A DNA stretch of 64,000 bases from Takakia lepidozioides (GCA_030704615.1 CM060732.1:62787053-62851052); one strand, 5' to 3'. Positions 11,052 to 22,449 are shown, numbered from the stretch's first letter. Numbers and translations: made by a program. The notes: generated from the letters alone by a model not told the origin.

Positions 11052-11770
11052 CCTTGCCTATTATATTGTTAAACTCATTGCCATGTTGCAACAGAGATAT
11101 TCAAGCAAAATGTTCTTCGAGTGTCATTGTGTTTGTGGCTTATCACCCTTTGATTGCCACATCAATAGGGGTCTTTTAGTGTTCAATGACAGTTGTATTC
11201 GTGTTGTTCTCCACACCATTCAAGGGCTAGTTCCCACGATAGTAGGTGTTTCTCCGGAGAGTTGATGGCAATTGAGAAAATGAAGATGGAGTGGAGTAGC
11301 GGAGAAGAGAAACATTCGGATGTTTGGTCAAGAGAAGCATTGCACGTATATTGCATAAGTTATAGCAGGAAAGAAGTAGAAAACAAGCACCCGGAATGAA
11401 GCATCAAGTACTCAATCACAATGGTATATCTCATATCTTAACTCACTTCTTTCATTTGAACAGTTTCAGCTTTATACATTCGGGTTTATTGCTTCTTGAC
11501 ATTCTCTAAACAATGCATCTCTCATTATGCGCTTCGCTTCAAATCTGGCTCTTTGATGTTTCGGGTGGCAATCGAAGGGGAGGATTGACATAACCTAAAT
11601 TGGGATTTGCATTAGCAAACATCCTCCATGTACCTCGAGGAAGCTTCTAAAGAGCCCCAAATGCGTTCTTTGTAACAACTCGTCCTCTGCAAACTTGTTT
11701 ATCAAACTATATCCTCGTAGCATCACCATCTCTCAGTCTGAAAGGTCGAAGAAGCCAAGTCCCAAACAAC
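11052..11770. other. No gene recognised
   Basis: Short ORFs only (for example 11083-11265 and 11193-11399, plus strand) without recognisable motifs. Confidence 0.4.
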
Positions 11771-11774
11771 AAAA

Positions 11775-12420
11775 TAAAATGAAATGAAATGAAATGAAAT
11801 GGTGCTTTATAACGTCCGCGGAAAGCTCATAGAGCTTATGGGACAAAATGGAAAGAAAAACATGAGAGAAAACAGGAAACCAAATTCGAAGATAAGAACT
11901 ATTGTTCGAGTGATTGTCTAAGGGTGAATGCCTTGTGCAGGTAGGCGGCCAAGCATTTCTGATCTTCATAGTGAAAGACCTCAGTGAGAGATTGGGTTCC
12001 ACAGAATAGACAATGGAATCTCCCACGGATCTCATAGTATAGAGGGCAATAGAACAAGAAGTGTTCTTTAGTTTCAATTTCCTGGTTGCGTCATGTGCAA
12101 GTTGGACAGAGGCGGTCCTCCCGCTGTAGGTTTTCCTATCTGTCAGTCTCTAGGTTGTGGGAGCCCACCCTGAACCGCCCCAAAGCCCTCAGGAGAGAAG
12201 GAGATAAAGAGGCCGAAAGGTAATTGGGCCGCAAGATTCTATCATCTCGGAGAACCAAGAATGTTTCTCGATAGAAATGGAGCTTTGTCGTGAGGTTGGG
12301 TAACTTCCAAGTTCTCCTGACATGTAGCTCCATGAGCTCATTTCTAATGAGTTGGTTGCAGTCGTGCTTGGATGTGATGTCGGGGTGATGTCCATCCCTT
12401 CTGGGTTCACTGGCAACAAT
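11775..12420 (-). mobile_element. LINE 3' fragment with pentanucleotide tail
   Basis: Read on the minus strand, this holds the C-terminal end of a non-LTR retrotransposon ORF2. It has LLRALGRFRVGSHNLETDR, then REDRLCPTC and later EHFLFYCPLYYEIRG. That is a C-x2-C...H-x4-C finger of the kind found at the C-terminus of several LINE clades. An in-frame TGA follows CPTCT, so the copy is dead. The 3' UTR contains TTTTGTCCCATAAGCTCT and GCGGACGTTATAAAGCACC, and it ends in (CATTT)n (about 11778-11800, seen as GAAAT repeats on the plus strand). Related 3' ends occur near 36100, 43826 and 45240. The copy is 5'-truncated. Confidence 0.78.
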
Positions 12421-12629
12421 GAAGCAATAGAGAGTCCATGGCGTTCAAAAAGGTATCCATACGAGCATACCAAGATTAGAGCTACGTAGTCCCTGTGCAA
12501 ATCTATACAACACCCATATCAGCCACGGCCTTTGGAATCATGGAACCGAGTCTAACAACCACATAGTGCACTTGTGTAGGTGAAATGGAATGAGTTCATA
12601 TACAGTGTAAAGAAAAGCTGCATATAACA

Positions 12630-12962
12630 GAGTTATCCGTAAATTCCATCAACTCACGACAACTCGACCCACTTCAAGGTGAAACTTGCGTCCAGCTAGG
12701 ATGCGCATTTTTTGGCAATTTTTGTCGTATTCAACTCGGGTCCAAACTCCAAACACCTGCCCAAATGCACGTCCAGGGAGTTTCATCGTGAGTTTAGTTG
12801 AGAAGGCTTGCGACAGCCAGAGGGCCCGTTGTGAGAGCCACTTTGCACAATCAACGATTCCTAACAAATTTACAAAAATTTGCGGAGGGAAGCAAACTCA
12901 CGTCGAAATTGCGTTTTTTAACAACTCGCGATGAAACTTAGGTATGAATTTACAGATAACTC
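12630..12962. mobile_element. MITE with 5-bp TSD, 333 bp
   Basis: The ends are inverted repeats of about 18 bp: GAGTTATCCGTAAATTC at the left and GAATTTACAGATAACTC at the right. They are flanked by a perfect TAACA duplication (12625-12629 and 12963-12967). The interior is non-coding and shows some internal inverted symmetry, such as ACTCACGACAACTCG near the left and ACAACTCGCGATGAAACTT near the right. The superfamily is not assigned. Confidence 0.8.
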
Positions 12963-13151
12963 TAACATCCTATAATATTGCTTGAGTTACTTTCTATCTC
13001 TATATTTGGGAGTGAAATGCCACATCCCCACTCAATCTGATTTTCATTGTGTTGTTTCGCTTCTTCCGCAATACTCTGTCAGGTCCCTGATCTGTAGAAA
13101 TGAACGCGAGTAACATTAAAAGTGTCCAATGTCCAAGGAGGCAGTCAATTG

Positions 13152-13398
13152 TGTTAATGATATGAAGCGTCATACCGTATGATACCTGAACGTTGAGTAG
13201 CAGTTACTAGTCAGTTCTAAGTAGTTATCTGTTACGTTGGTTGGTACACGGGTTTCAGATGTCAGTTGGCATCAAGGCAGATATTCTTGTTTGTATTGTG
13301 ATCATGTCTTAATGTTATGTTCCGTGAAAGCGTTCTATCTCTCTCCTGTTGTCATTGTCTTGTCTTGTCAAGCCTATGGGATTTTAGGAACTGTGACA
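13152..13398 (+). repeat. Copia 5' LTR
   Basis: 247 bp from TGTTAATGATATGAAGCGTC to ...CTGTGACA, immediately followed by the TGGTATCAGAGC primer-binding site (13399-13410, complementary to initiator tRNA-Met). Confidence 0.88.
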
Positions 13399-13474
13399 TG
13401 GTATCAGAGCCACTTAGAGAGCAAGGCGGAAAGACAGTGTCGTTTCTAAGAGAGAATTAGATCAATTCGTAAGC

Positions 13475-14060
13475 ATGGCTGGAGTAGTCAGGAACTCGGG
13501 AAAACTCCGTTTAATAGATACGTTCGACGGAGAAAACTTTCATACTTGGAAGCTGAAGATCCGAATGCTATTATTAGATAGAGATCTTTGATCCATAGTA
13601 GACAGGACTGAAGCGAAGCCTGCTGCTACAGATCAAAATGCTATGAAAGAGTGGGAAAAGAGAGATGGAAAAGCACTGCAACAATCCTATTAAACTTAAA
13701 AGACTCTCAGCTTTTGCATGTCAGTCAGGCTACAACATCTAAGGCAGCCTGGGATCATTTAGTGACAGTATTTGAAATAACAGATGTGACTTCTAAGCTT
13801 TATTTAAGAAGACGACAGCTCCGTTTAAAAATGTCTGAATCAGAATCTGTAGCAGAGCATGTTATTAACTTTAGGGGTAGGGTAGGGTAGGGTTTCCTGT
13901 ATCTGCAGACGATCAGGTAGTAGACTAAATTATTTTTGATAACCTGGTCATTTCTCTTAGTAGTCAGCAAGCGTTAATTATAGAAAATGTAACTGGAATG
14001 CTATTACAAGAAGAGATGAGGCGAAGAGATTTCGGGGTTGGGACAACTGAGGTGTTGTGC
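13475..14060 (+). pseudogene. Copia gag remnant
   Basis: An ATG at about 13475 opens a frame with IDTFDGENFHTWKLKIRMLL, a typical Copia Gag N-terminus. It meets a TGA after 38 residues. The following segment has TSKAAWDHLVTVFE and LYLRRRQLRLKMSESESV of the UBN2/retrotran_gag region. Several stops and frame changes make it non-functional. Confidence 0.75.
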
Positions 14061-14369
14061 TTTATTTGCTGGAGGAATCAGCGTCTTAATAAAAAGAAAA
14101 GAAGCCTCAGAAGCAAATAAAAATAACAAACAATATGAGGTCTTAGGAGTACACCAACAAAAAGGTCGTCAAATATTTTGTCAAATAGTTCTCGTACCCC
14201 TACAAAAAAAAGAATGTAAAGGGGTTAGGTCACATGACGAAGCAATGTAGGAAGAGAATGACAGATGGGCAGTGAGAAGAGAGATGGAAAGACCAAGCTC
14301 ACTCAGGGAGGATGCTGATAGTATTGATTGTGAGAAAACTATTTGTTACAACTCTCTCTACTACTTTCC

Positions 14370-15660
14370 AAAATGATCTTGATGACTGGTATATTGACTC
14401 GGGGGCTTCCAACATATGACCTCTAACAAAGATCTGTTTGTAAAGTACAACAATGGGATCTTGTCGGACGGGTTTACTTGGGAGACGACATTAGTCACAT
14501 AATCAGGGTCAAGGCCAGGTTTTGCTTTATGCAAGAAGGAAATAAAGAGTATATAGATGATGTGTTATTTGTTCAAGGGTTTGACGAAGATTACTGTCAG
14601 TGAGTAGAAGTTATTACTCTGGGATGACAACTTGAGTTTCATGCAATTGTTGTCTTTTGAAGACAACAGATGGGGATGTGGGGTGGCGAGAGGGGGTGGG
14701 GTGAGAGAAGATAATGTATAAGTTGTGTGCTTCTTCAGTCTTACCTCAGATAAAACGTCTGGAAAGTGCCTTGATGTCAAAACAGAAGAGTGATCTTTGG
14801 CATCGTAGGCTGGCCAATCTTCAGTATTAAAACTCTACGTCCTAATGCATCAGAACATGGTTCAAGATTTCAATATTGATTGCTCAGTTGGAACCTCTTT
14901 TTGCGAAGGTGCATATTTGAACAACAACATAGGCATTATTCTAAATGAGGAGGAAGTCGTGCCGTGGATTGTTGGAGTTGGTACATTCAGACGTTTGCGG
15001 GGCCCATGAAACAAATCAATTGGAGGAGCAAAATACTTTATGACGTTCATAGTGATTGTCTAGAAGAAACACTAGTATTTTCTGAGAATTAAAAGTGAAG
15101 CTTTAGAAAAGTTCAAGATCTATAAGTCTCTGGTGCAAAAACAGACAAGGAAGCGAGTCAAGAATTGCGCTCTCTGACAATGGAGGGGAGTAGAAATCAA
15201 ATGTTTTTGCTCAATTTGGCTTGAAAGAAGGAATTGAGGTTCACTGAATGAAGCTCCTTACACCCCGAGCGAAACGGGGTGGCCTGAACGTAAGAAACCG
15301 TCATTGGTAGAAGCAGCAAAGACAATGTTGAAGCATAGTGGGTTAGACAACAATGGTGGGCAGGGTTTGTTGCAAACGGCCAACTATGTAATAAACAGGG
15401 TACATACAAGTGCGTGTGTCCCAGGAAGGACACCGAGGAGTTTGGACTGGTTCAGAAGCCCCCAGTGAAGCATTACGTTGTTTTGGTTGTGAAGCTTTGT
15501 TCAGATCCCTAAGGAGAAGAAGAAGAAGCTTGATGATAAAAGCGCACAAAGTGTATTTTTGTGGGTTATCTGAAGCCCGTAAATCTTATCGGTTTTTTGA
15601 TCTAGCTAAAAAGTCCTGGTTAGTTAGTCGTGATGTGGTTTTCAATGAAGCATGAAACCA
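14370..15660 (+). pseudogene. Copia protease and integrase remnants
   Basis: The aspartic protease site reads DDWYIDSGASN at about 14378-14411, followed by a stop. An integrase zinc-binding region (LWHRRLANL, about 14794) and core and C-terminal fragments follow to about 15655, broken by many stops. The later fragment KAHKVYFCGLSEARKSYRFF (15544-15600) resembles the conserved Copia post-integrase segment. Confidence 0.65.
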
Positions 15661-16101
15661 AGACACTTCGAGGTGGTGAGCCTGAGAAGGGATCAGATGT
15701 GGATCTAGGTTGGACATGACGAAGACTGTGACTCTGGCTCTGATGAGAAATATGAGACACCACAGCCAAGTAATATTCCAGCAAAGTTCAAGTGGCTCAC
15801 CTCAACTACGGCCACCTAGGGTTACTGATATTGTCAAGTTCGCAGGTCCATGAGAGATAGAAGACCCAGTCAAAGACTCATAGAATCTCTCGATTTATCA
15901 CAAACAATGCTCGTTGAAAATGAAGAGCCAGTGTCATTTAAGGAAGCTCTCAATTGTAGAGAGTCGTCAAGATGACAAGAGGCTATGAAAGAGTTTGCAT
16001 CCTTACTAAAGAATGGTACTTGGAAGCTAACTAAACTTCCACAAGGGAGAAAGACTGTTGTGTAAGTGGATCTATAACTCAAACTTAAAGCAGATGGATC
16101 A

Positions 16102-16962
16102 GTGGAAAGGTATAAAGCCAGACTAGTTGCAAGAGGTTTTTCTCAGAGAGGAGTGGATTATAATGAGACATTTTCACCTGTTGCAAAGATATCTTCTATC
16201 AGGACTATTTTTGCTATTGCCGCACTATCAAATCTGGAGGTCCATCAAATGGACGTGAAGACTGCCTTCTTAAATGGAGATTTGGAGGAGGAGGTTTATA
16301 TGGAGCACCCTCAAGGGTTCATTGCTCCTGGAGAAGAAGACTTGGTCTGTAAATTGATAAAAACCCTATATGGCTTGAAACAGTCACCTCGAGCCTGGTT
16401 CCAGAAGTTTAATGGTTATTTAATCTTTGAAGGTTTTGTGGCATCTCCAGCAGATAGTAATGTGTACATTAAATTCAAAGAGGACAAGTTTGTACTCATT
16501 GCACTGTATGTGGATGACTCAATTTTAGTCAGCAATGATGTGAAAGCATTGAAACATGCAAAACAACGTTTACATGCTACATTTGATAGGACGGATCTTA
16601 GAGACATTCATTATTTTTTGGGCATTCAAGTTGAACAAGACAGGGACAAGGGTACTTTACACTTAAGTCAAAAGAAGTATATTCAAACTATTTTGAATAA
16701 GTTTGGAATGAGCTTTTGCAAACCAGTGAGTACTCCACTCGAAATTGGTGTTAAGTTGAGTACAGATATATGTCCTCAATGCAATGAAGAGAAGCAAGCT
16801 GTAAGCAGTGTTCTATATCAAAGTGTTGTGGGAAGTTTGATGTACTTAATGGTATGTTCTAGACCAGACTTGGCTTTTGCTGTGGGAGTAGTGAGCCAGT
16901 TTCTGGTAAATCTTGGCATACGACATTGGAGTGCTGTAAAGCGAATTTTTCCGGTATATTAA
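16102..16962 (+). pseudogene. Copia reverse transcriptase
   Basis: 286 residues remain open. Motifs include YKARLVARGFSQRGVDY, TFSPVAKISSIRTIFAIAA, MDVKTAFLNGDLEEEVYM, LYGLKQSPRAWFQKF and the catalytic YVDDS box at about 16507. The last asparagine/methionine-type position of YVDDM is Ser. The frame is lost near 16930, upstream of the RNase H. It copies element RNA into cDNA in active relatives; here it is part of a dead element. Confidence 0.85.
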
Positions 16963-17019
16963 AGGAACTGAAGATCATTTCAGTGGGAGTAGAGAGAAGG
17001 CTGCTGGTCATATTGAGTT

Positions 17020-17400
17020 ACATGGATACTGTGATGCTGATTGGGCGAGTCATCATAATAACCAGAAGTCAACCACATGCTATGCTTTCTTGTTTGGTAG
17101 TTCTGCCACTGTTAGCTGGAGTAGTAAGATGCAAGCAACAGTGCATTGTCATCTACCGAAGCAGAATACATTGCTACTACACAAGCAGCCAAGGAGATTG
17201 TATGGTTGAGGAGTTTATTCAAGAGTATTGGTCATGAGCAACCTCATCCTACTAGGCTGTCTTGTGACAACCAGAGTTGTATAGTGTTAACTAAGAACCC
17301 TAAGTTTCATGCTAGAACTAAGAATATAAAAATCCAACACCATTTATTCGAGAGAAAGTGGAGAGTAAGGAGATACTACTAGAGTTCTGTAGCACTGAAG
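17020..17400 (+). pseudogene. Copia RNase H remnant
   Basis: SSTEAEYIATTQAAKEIVWL (from about 17149) and LSCDNQSCIVLTKNPKFHAR are the standard Copia RNase H motifs. The frame differs from the RT ORF upstream, so at least one frameshift lies between. Confidence 0.8.
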
Positions 17401-17505
17401 AGATGGTTGCAGATGTGTTCACTAAGGCTGTACCAAGAAATAAACACATTTGGTGTAGACATGTTATGTCAATACTGAGTGTTCAGGGTGCTAGCTTAGT
17501 GGGAG

Positions 17506-17720
17506 TGTTAATGATATGAAGCGTCACACCCTATGGTACCTGAACGTTGAGTAGCAGTTACTAGTTAGGTCTAAGTAGTTATCTGTTACGTTGGTTGGTA
17601 CATGGGTTTCAGATGTCAGTTGGCATCAAGGCAAATATTCCTGCTTGTATTGTGATCATGTCTTAATGTTATGCTCCGGGAAAGCGTTCTATCTCTCTCC
17701 TGTTGTCATTGTCTTGTCTT
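17506..17720 (+). repeat. Copia 3' LTR, truncated
   Basis: Starts TGTTAATGATATGAAGCGTC as the 5' LTR does, and follows it to GTCATTGTCTTGTCTT. It then changes to unrelated sequence about 32 bases before the expected end. Confidence 0.85.
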
Positions 17721-17795
17721 CGCTGTGGAGAAAAATGCCAGAAGAATTGCAAGAGTATAGGATGCCATGGCTGGAAGCTCTCTTGATCACAAGGA

Positions 17796-18311
17796 GTGAA
17801 TGACAAAGGCAGGGTAACAAATGTGTTGGATTACGTAGGAGGCGCCATAGGGCCAGCTATTCATGCATCGTTGGAACTCGTGGTTTGGGGCCGCACAAGC
17901 CGGTCTCCATTCTACGTGCACGGGGCAAATAAGAAACACTTGTCGGATTTCAAGACCTGTAGAGATGATTTCAGTAGTGGCTTGGCGGTAGCTTGCCAAA
18001 ATTTCAGCCAGGTTACTTTGCTTCAGAAAGTGAATGTGTTGTTCAACCACTTCTCTGATATGCTTGCAAGCATCAAGCTGTCGTCTCAAATATGGAACTG
18101 TAGATTAAAAGATGAGATTGTTTGTGCACGCACTACCGGAAATTATCAACTTTTCTCCTTTTTGCAGACAACAATCGCCGCATTATATAAGAGGATGCCC
18201 ATGGAATATTTTTCTCTCCAACAGATTTGTGAGCACCCTAGTGTCAACCTGGATTTAGAGTTAGGTAGCTACTTTCGATCGCTCTGGTGCTGCATTTTGC
18301 CCAACAGCTAG
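17796..18311 (+). CDS. Unrecognised ORF, 171 codons
   Basis: An open frame begins at ATG 17796, directly past the broken Copia 3' LTR, and runs to a TAG at 18309. No domain, signal or repeat is recognised. Length and residue mix are compatible with a real exon or a chance ORF. Because it abuts the damaged LTR end it may be a remnant of whatever replaced the LTR terminus. Confidence 0.25.
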   Translation: MNDKGRVTNVLDYVGGAIGPAIHASLELVVWGRTSRSPFYVHGANKKHLSDFKTCRDDFSSGLAVACQNFSQVTLLQKVNVLFNHFSDMLASIKLSSQIWNCRLKDEIVCARTTGNYQLFSFLQTTIAALYKRMPMEYFSLQQICEHPSVNLDLELGSYFRSLWCCILPNS

Positions 18312-19050
18312 ATTATGGAAGTGTAAAGTGAGAGAGTACATCATTTTGTACCAACATCTGGCCAGTACTTCCATTGCAACCAGCCTTCTCATCAAACTAC
18401 CACTTCAAGTATGTACTTTATCGCGGAAGTTATGATTTAGCCACAGCACTTCCCACAACTGTGGCAACTTTTTAAGATATAATTTAAAGTGTTGAAAGTG
18501 TCACAGAAATTTTTCTCGTCCATTTTTGTCACACGCTGAGTACTCAGATCGAGATTTTTTGAGACTGTCTGTTATTGGCATATTCGTGGTATTGAATCAT
18601 TTATTTCTGTACGAAATAGCATACTTTTCAAACTATGATAGGTTGGGGTTCAGTCCCTCTGTATCAATCAACACTCTCTCACCTAAGCAGATTCCGAAGT
18701 CTACAGTTGCTGGAACTGACATCTCCCAGAATCTTCCACCCTATCGAACAGTTAACTAGTGTGGAATTTACTTTCTGCAGCTAACCATTGCTATCACATC
18801 TCCAAATTCCTGACGATGTATCTGTACATTATACCCTTTCAGAGTAATTGCCTTACAGTGTCAAAGCAGTGCAAAACTTGACCAATGCTCACTTTCAGAA
18901 ACGTTCCTGCCACAAGTTTTTCAAGGAGATGTGACGACCCAACCTCCGCTCTTTTGTGCACCATGGGCTGGCTTTAGAGGATTTTGCAGCCGAGAAGTGT
19001 GAGCGAGGTGTTGTCTCGCTTTTCATGATATACTTAGCTGACAACACGTC
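18312..19050. other. Intergenic; 3' flank of b561 gene
   Basis: No gene recognised. The part near 18900-19050 would be the 3' UTR of the minus-strand cytochrome b561 gene. Confidence 0.4.
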
Positions 19051-20652
19051 CTACACCATTTGTACACCATTAGCTGGCTTTACAGTACTTCCAGAAGCTG
19101 GAAAGTCCGCGTGAGGTCTCGTCTTACTGTCGAATTGCGCTTGGCTGACAATGTGTTGCCAGCGCTCCAAGAACAAGTATATGAATCCAAGGAGTGCAAC
19201 TTGAACGGAGAATGCAATGTACAGACCCTGTTTGACAGTCAAACAAATAACCATGCTCAGTATCTAAGAAAAAGGGGAAGTGTACCAGAAGGAAGCCAAC
19301 CTTACTGAGTACTCAATCCATGAAGGCGGTTAGTTCGGACTTATACTCTCCGACCTTTCATGCCCAATTCTGAAAATCTCACCAACAACATAATTTGCCG
19401 ATCGATGGATCGAGTATGACAATATCTACTAAACAAGCAATGATGCACAGCTATGATTCTACATTGAGAAGTGGATATGATACAGACCCGTAATGTGCCG
19501 GCATTAGGCCAGTCTCCAACGTACAAAGCTAGGCCTTGGAAAATGTTGTACCATCCCAGTACAACAGCTGTCGTGCCAAACAGCCAGTGCACCACATACC
19601 AGTATGGCCTTAGAAATCCCCTGCAAATTGCACAGATACATTGTTTTCAATGATGTGGAAACTATTCAATGCCAGTAGAGTTTGAGAGATCTGGGAGAAT
19701 CTTGAAGGCCCGAAACAACTTCATTCAAGTGTACTCAGAACTTGTGCTATTGCTATCGCAGTGCCCCACTACTCACATTCGCCCCCTCCCTCCGTTCGAG
19801 CTTTAAGCAGAGCGAAAAATGTGGCCACATGATCACAGGCCAGGCAATCAAACTTCTCCCTCTCTCTCACAGACACACCCAAGGTCCGAGGTGGAATTGG
19901 GTGCATACTTCTTCGGTCTGAGCAAGGCGATGACAGATGCATCAGATGAGGAGTCCAATGGCCAGCCCCATCTTGGCATGCAAGGAATCTGGAAGGGCTT
20001 GAAACTTCCTCAGGCCGATTCCAAGGCCTATCGTTGCGCATATCAATCCCACACTGGACACTAGGCATACTTGACCACGCAGCTGTCAATCTCGGCCCTT
20101 ACGATCTAGCTACCGACAAATGTCACGGTCATGCATATCCACAGTCAGAAAGGTTATAGTGAAGATGAAAGCATCAAAAATTCATAGCGCCGGACTAATT
20201 GAGCGTGCAAATTTTGCATGACAAGGTTACAGAATTTCGTAGAAGTGCTCTTCCTTGTAGCCGTGGAGGAAGAAGTGCGAGCACTGTCCAATATTAAGCA
20301 GGCTTTGTTCCCAAGTAAATTGGAAAGGCCTTCAGGTGCACACTACTGCACTGATTATGTGTGCTGAACTAGTCATGCACAATCCTTGAAACAAAGTGCC
20401 GGAAAAAGTCTCAGGAATTGAAGTACTGACCTGGAGAATGTAGTGAAGGTTAAACCAATACTTGATGGAGGATTGACCGTATTTGGAAACAAGAATTCCT
20501 GCCGGGAAGAAAACTCCGAAGGCTAGCCATAGCAACCAACCGTGGGCTTTATACCATCCTTCTGTAGGTTGGGCTGCAGCCTTCGTCACTAAGGACATCG
20601 ACACACATACAAAAAGAATCGAGGCCAAATGCATTCCCAGAAACTTCCCCAT
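19051..20652 (-). CDS. Cytochrome b561 (stand-alone, At2g30890-like), reading frame interrupted
   Basis: Inferred exons are 20652-20431, 20060-19879, 19620-19488 and 19227-19051 (TAG). Together they code for about 237 residues, the usual size for b561 proteins lacking a DOMON domain. Residues 1-27 form a signal peptide (MGKFLGMHLASILF...KAAA). The helices carry the four heme-ligand histidines seen in the family: KAHGWLLW, NLHYILQ, LHAKMGL and YVVHWLF. The last helix is GLYIAFSVQVALLGFIYLF. These are ascorbate-type transmembrane electron carriers with two hemes. In exon 2 the frame coding VSSVGLICATIG to MGLAIGLLI is off by one base from both neighbours: a TGA follows at about 19947 and the frame resumes at VIALLRPKK. 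Either a recent pseudogene or sequence errors would explain this. Confidence 0.78.
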
Positions 20653-21869
20653 TCTTGAACCCAAGCGTTTCAGTCTACTCACTTCACATCTACGTGAACA
20701 ATCTGCCAATTACACCGCTCGAGAGTTCTAGCTCTACCTGAACCTGCAGATACTCCGACTAGCTATTAGCCCTCATTACACCAGCGTGCAGTGTGTGAAA
20801 TGCTAGCTCAGCACAGTTACTAGAACTGACACCAGCTCTAGCCCAGGCCTGGAAGATGTCCTATCTACTTTGTCACTTCTCTTGAAGAAGTGCCTCTACA
20901 CACATACCCTTTCTACCTAGTACCCGATAGTAATGTTCGAAAGAAAGTCAGAGCTGACAGAACACTCTCCAGATCCAAAGTGACAGATTCGACCCAGACT
21001 TAATAGCAACCCGGAGGAGCCAGGAAACTTTACTGCAACCTCCTTAAGTAGAATGGGCGAGAATGTGGGAAAGATAGAACTTGGAAGAGAGAGACTTTCG
21101 AGTGTGGGCAGTGATTTGCAATGGTTGGCAATCACAATGGCAAGCTTTAATGGAGTGAGAGGACGGGTTGCTACCGAGGGAGGTGGCAGCGCCTCTTCAC
21201 TCATTTGTGAGCTTCCGCAAGAGACGCTAACCGCCCCACCATTCCTCGGGGGCCACCCCAGTGCGAACCAAAGCAGACGGATCCTCGTGCACGCACATCC
21301 TCCTCTCCTCGGATGTGGCCGCTCTGCGACCACACTCCCGCGCTCTGTAACGGTCAGCATCCACGGGTTTCAAATACGTATCTGGCTCGTACGTCTATTT
21401 TCACAGAGATACATCGGTAGTATTATTATTGGAGATTCGGAATCCAGGGCTGTCGAACGGGACAGCATCAGCCGTAAATTCTCCTTGTCTGCCCGATACG
21501 CTCATGCCATGTGGCCAGAATGTGACAGTTGGCACGGATAGAAATGGCGGGCGTGCCAAAGTCAACCGGGTGGAAACGATGGGGTCAACGGGGCCGCGCT
21601 GGCCCACCGACACATGGCACGGCCTTTTGGGGCTGGCTGCGCTCCGACGTGGCGCTCCCGCAGGCACAAAACAGGGGTTGGCCCAGTGAGCGGCCGCGTC
21701 AACACTTGCTGCGTGCCCGGCACACGACCTCACACTCTCCGCACTTTCTACAGTTTCACTCCTCATTTTTTCTTCCGTTTGCTTTATTTTAAAGAACGAG
21801 GATATTGTGGGTCCAAATCCTGGTACCTTTGTGGGGTATATATATATGTGTACATATACTTACAATGCA

Positions 21870-21903
<34 letters not shown>

Positions 21904-22210
21904 TCCATTTAGTCTTGGCTTTGGAACCCTTGCCGACGAAGAAATGATTCTTGGTCTTCTTCTTTCTCCGATTCTTTCCTTTGATAGGCTATTCCAGTCA
22001 GCTGTTGGGCTCAAAGGTACTGGTTCTCCTCGTTGATTTTTAGGCCTTGCTTTTTCTTTGGACATTGGTTCCTAGTCGGTGTAAAGTGAGCCTTGTTCTA
22101 GTTGTTCGTTACGGACATTTCTAGGAGGTGTTCTGGTTGTTCGTTACGGACGTTTCTAGGAGGTTCCCCTGATTGTATCGCCTCATGGCCCTGGCGAGGT
22201 TATTTTTTTC
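20653..22210. other. 5' flank of b561 gene; GC-rich stretch; (ATT)n
   Basis: A GC-rich block at about 21180-21720 has overlapping open frames on both strands without recognisable motifs, which suggests composition rather than coding. An (ATT)n microsatellite occupies about 21872-21903. No gene is assigned. Confidence 0.4.
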
Positions 22211-22218
22211 GCGTTCTA

Positions 22219-22449
22219 TTTTTTTTTTTTTTAAGGGAAACACACCTGGGAGCAACAGCTCACAAATCAGGCCCCTTGATAGAGAGGAGAAAATAACCTC
22301 TCAGTAACCTCGCTGTAAGGCTTTCCGACGCGACACTGCGCCCGGGAAGGGGGAGAAGAGCGTACTACACCTGTCAAGTAGCAGGATTTGACCCCAGGGT
22401 CATCCGGATGGCACTCAGTGCACTTTACCAACTGAGCTACTGACTGTTG
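22219..22449 (-). mobile_element. tRNA-derived SINE
   Basis: On the minus strand the head reads GTCAGTAGCTCAGTTGGTAA, containing a good Pol III A box (TAGCTCAGTTGG). GGGTCAAATCC follows about 45 bases on as the B box. An unrelated body of about 140 bp ends in A14 (22232-22219). The flanks match at 7 of 8 bases (GCGTTCTA at 22211-22218 and GTGTTCTA at 22450-22457), a target-site duplication. The tRNA-like part cannot form a clean anticodon arm, so it is not a functional tRNA gene. Confidence 0.8.

Larger units (their letters stand above)
13152..17720 (+). mobile_element. Ty1/Copia LTR retrotransposon, decayed
   Basis: Two direct LTRs flank gag, protease, integrase, reverse transcriptase and RNase H remnants in Copia order. 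The primer-binding site TGGTATCAGAGC directly follows the 5' LTR, and a purine tract (AGTGGGAG) directly precedes the 3' LTR. The first half is full of stops and frameshifts; the RT is the longest intact stretch. The 3' LTR lacks its last 30 or so bases. By hand count the LTRs differ at about 11 of 215 positions (about 5%), so insertion was not recent. No clear target-site duplication can be read because of the damaged right end. Confidence 0.92.

Noticed and set aside
21053-21541. 162-codon plus-strand ORF upstream of the b561 gene
   Set aside because: Overlapping ORFs exist on both strands in a GC-rich block and no domain is seen.
21614-22036. 140-codon ORF spanning the (ATT)n run
   Set aside because: Its hydrophobic run is the translated microsatellite; no start context or domain supports it.
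22372-22447. Possible functional tRNA gene on the minus strand
   Set aside because: The acceptor and D regions are tRNA-like, but the anticodon arm does not pair and the unit continues into a body with an A tail and flanking repeats, so it is a SINE head.
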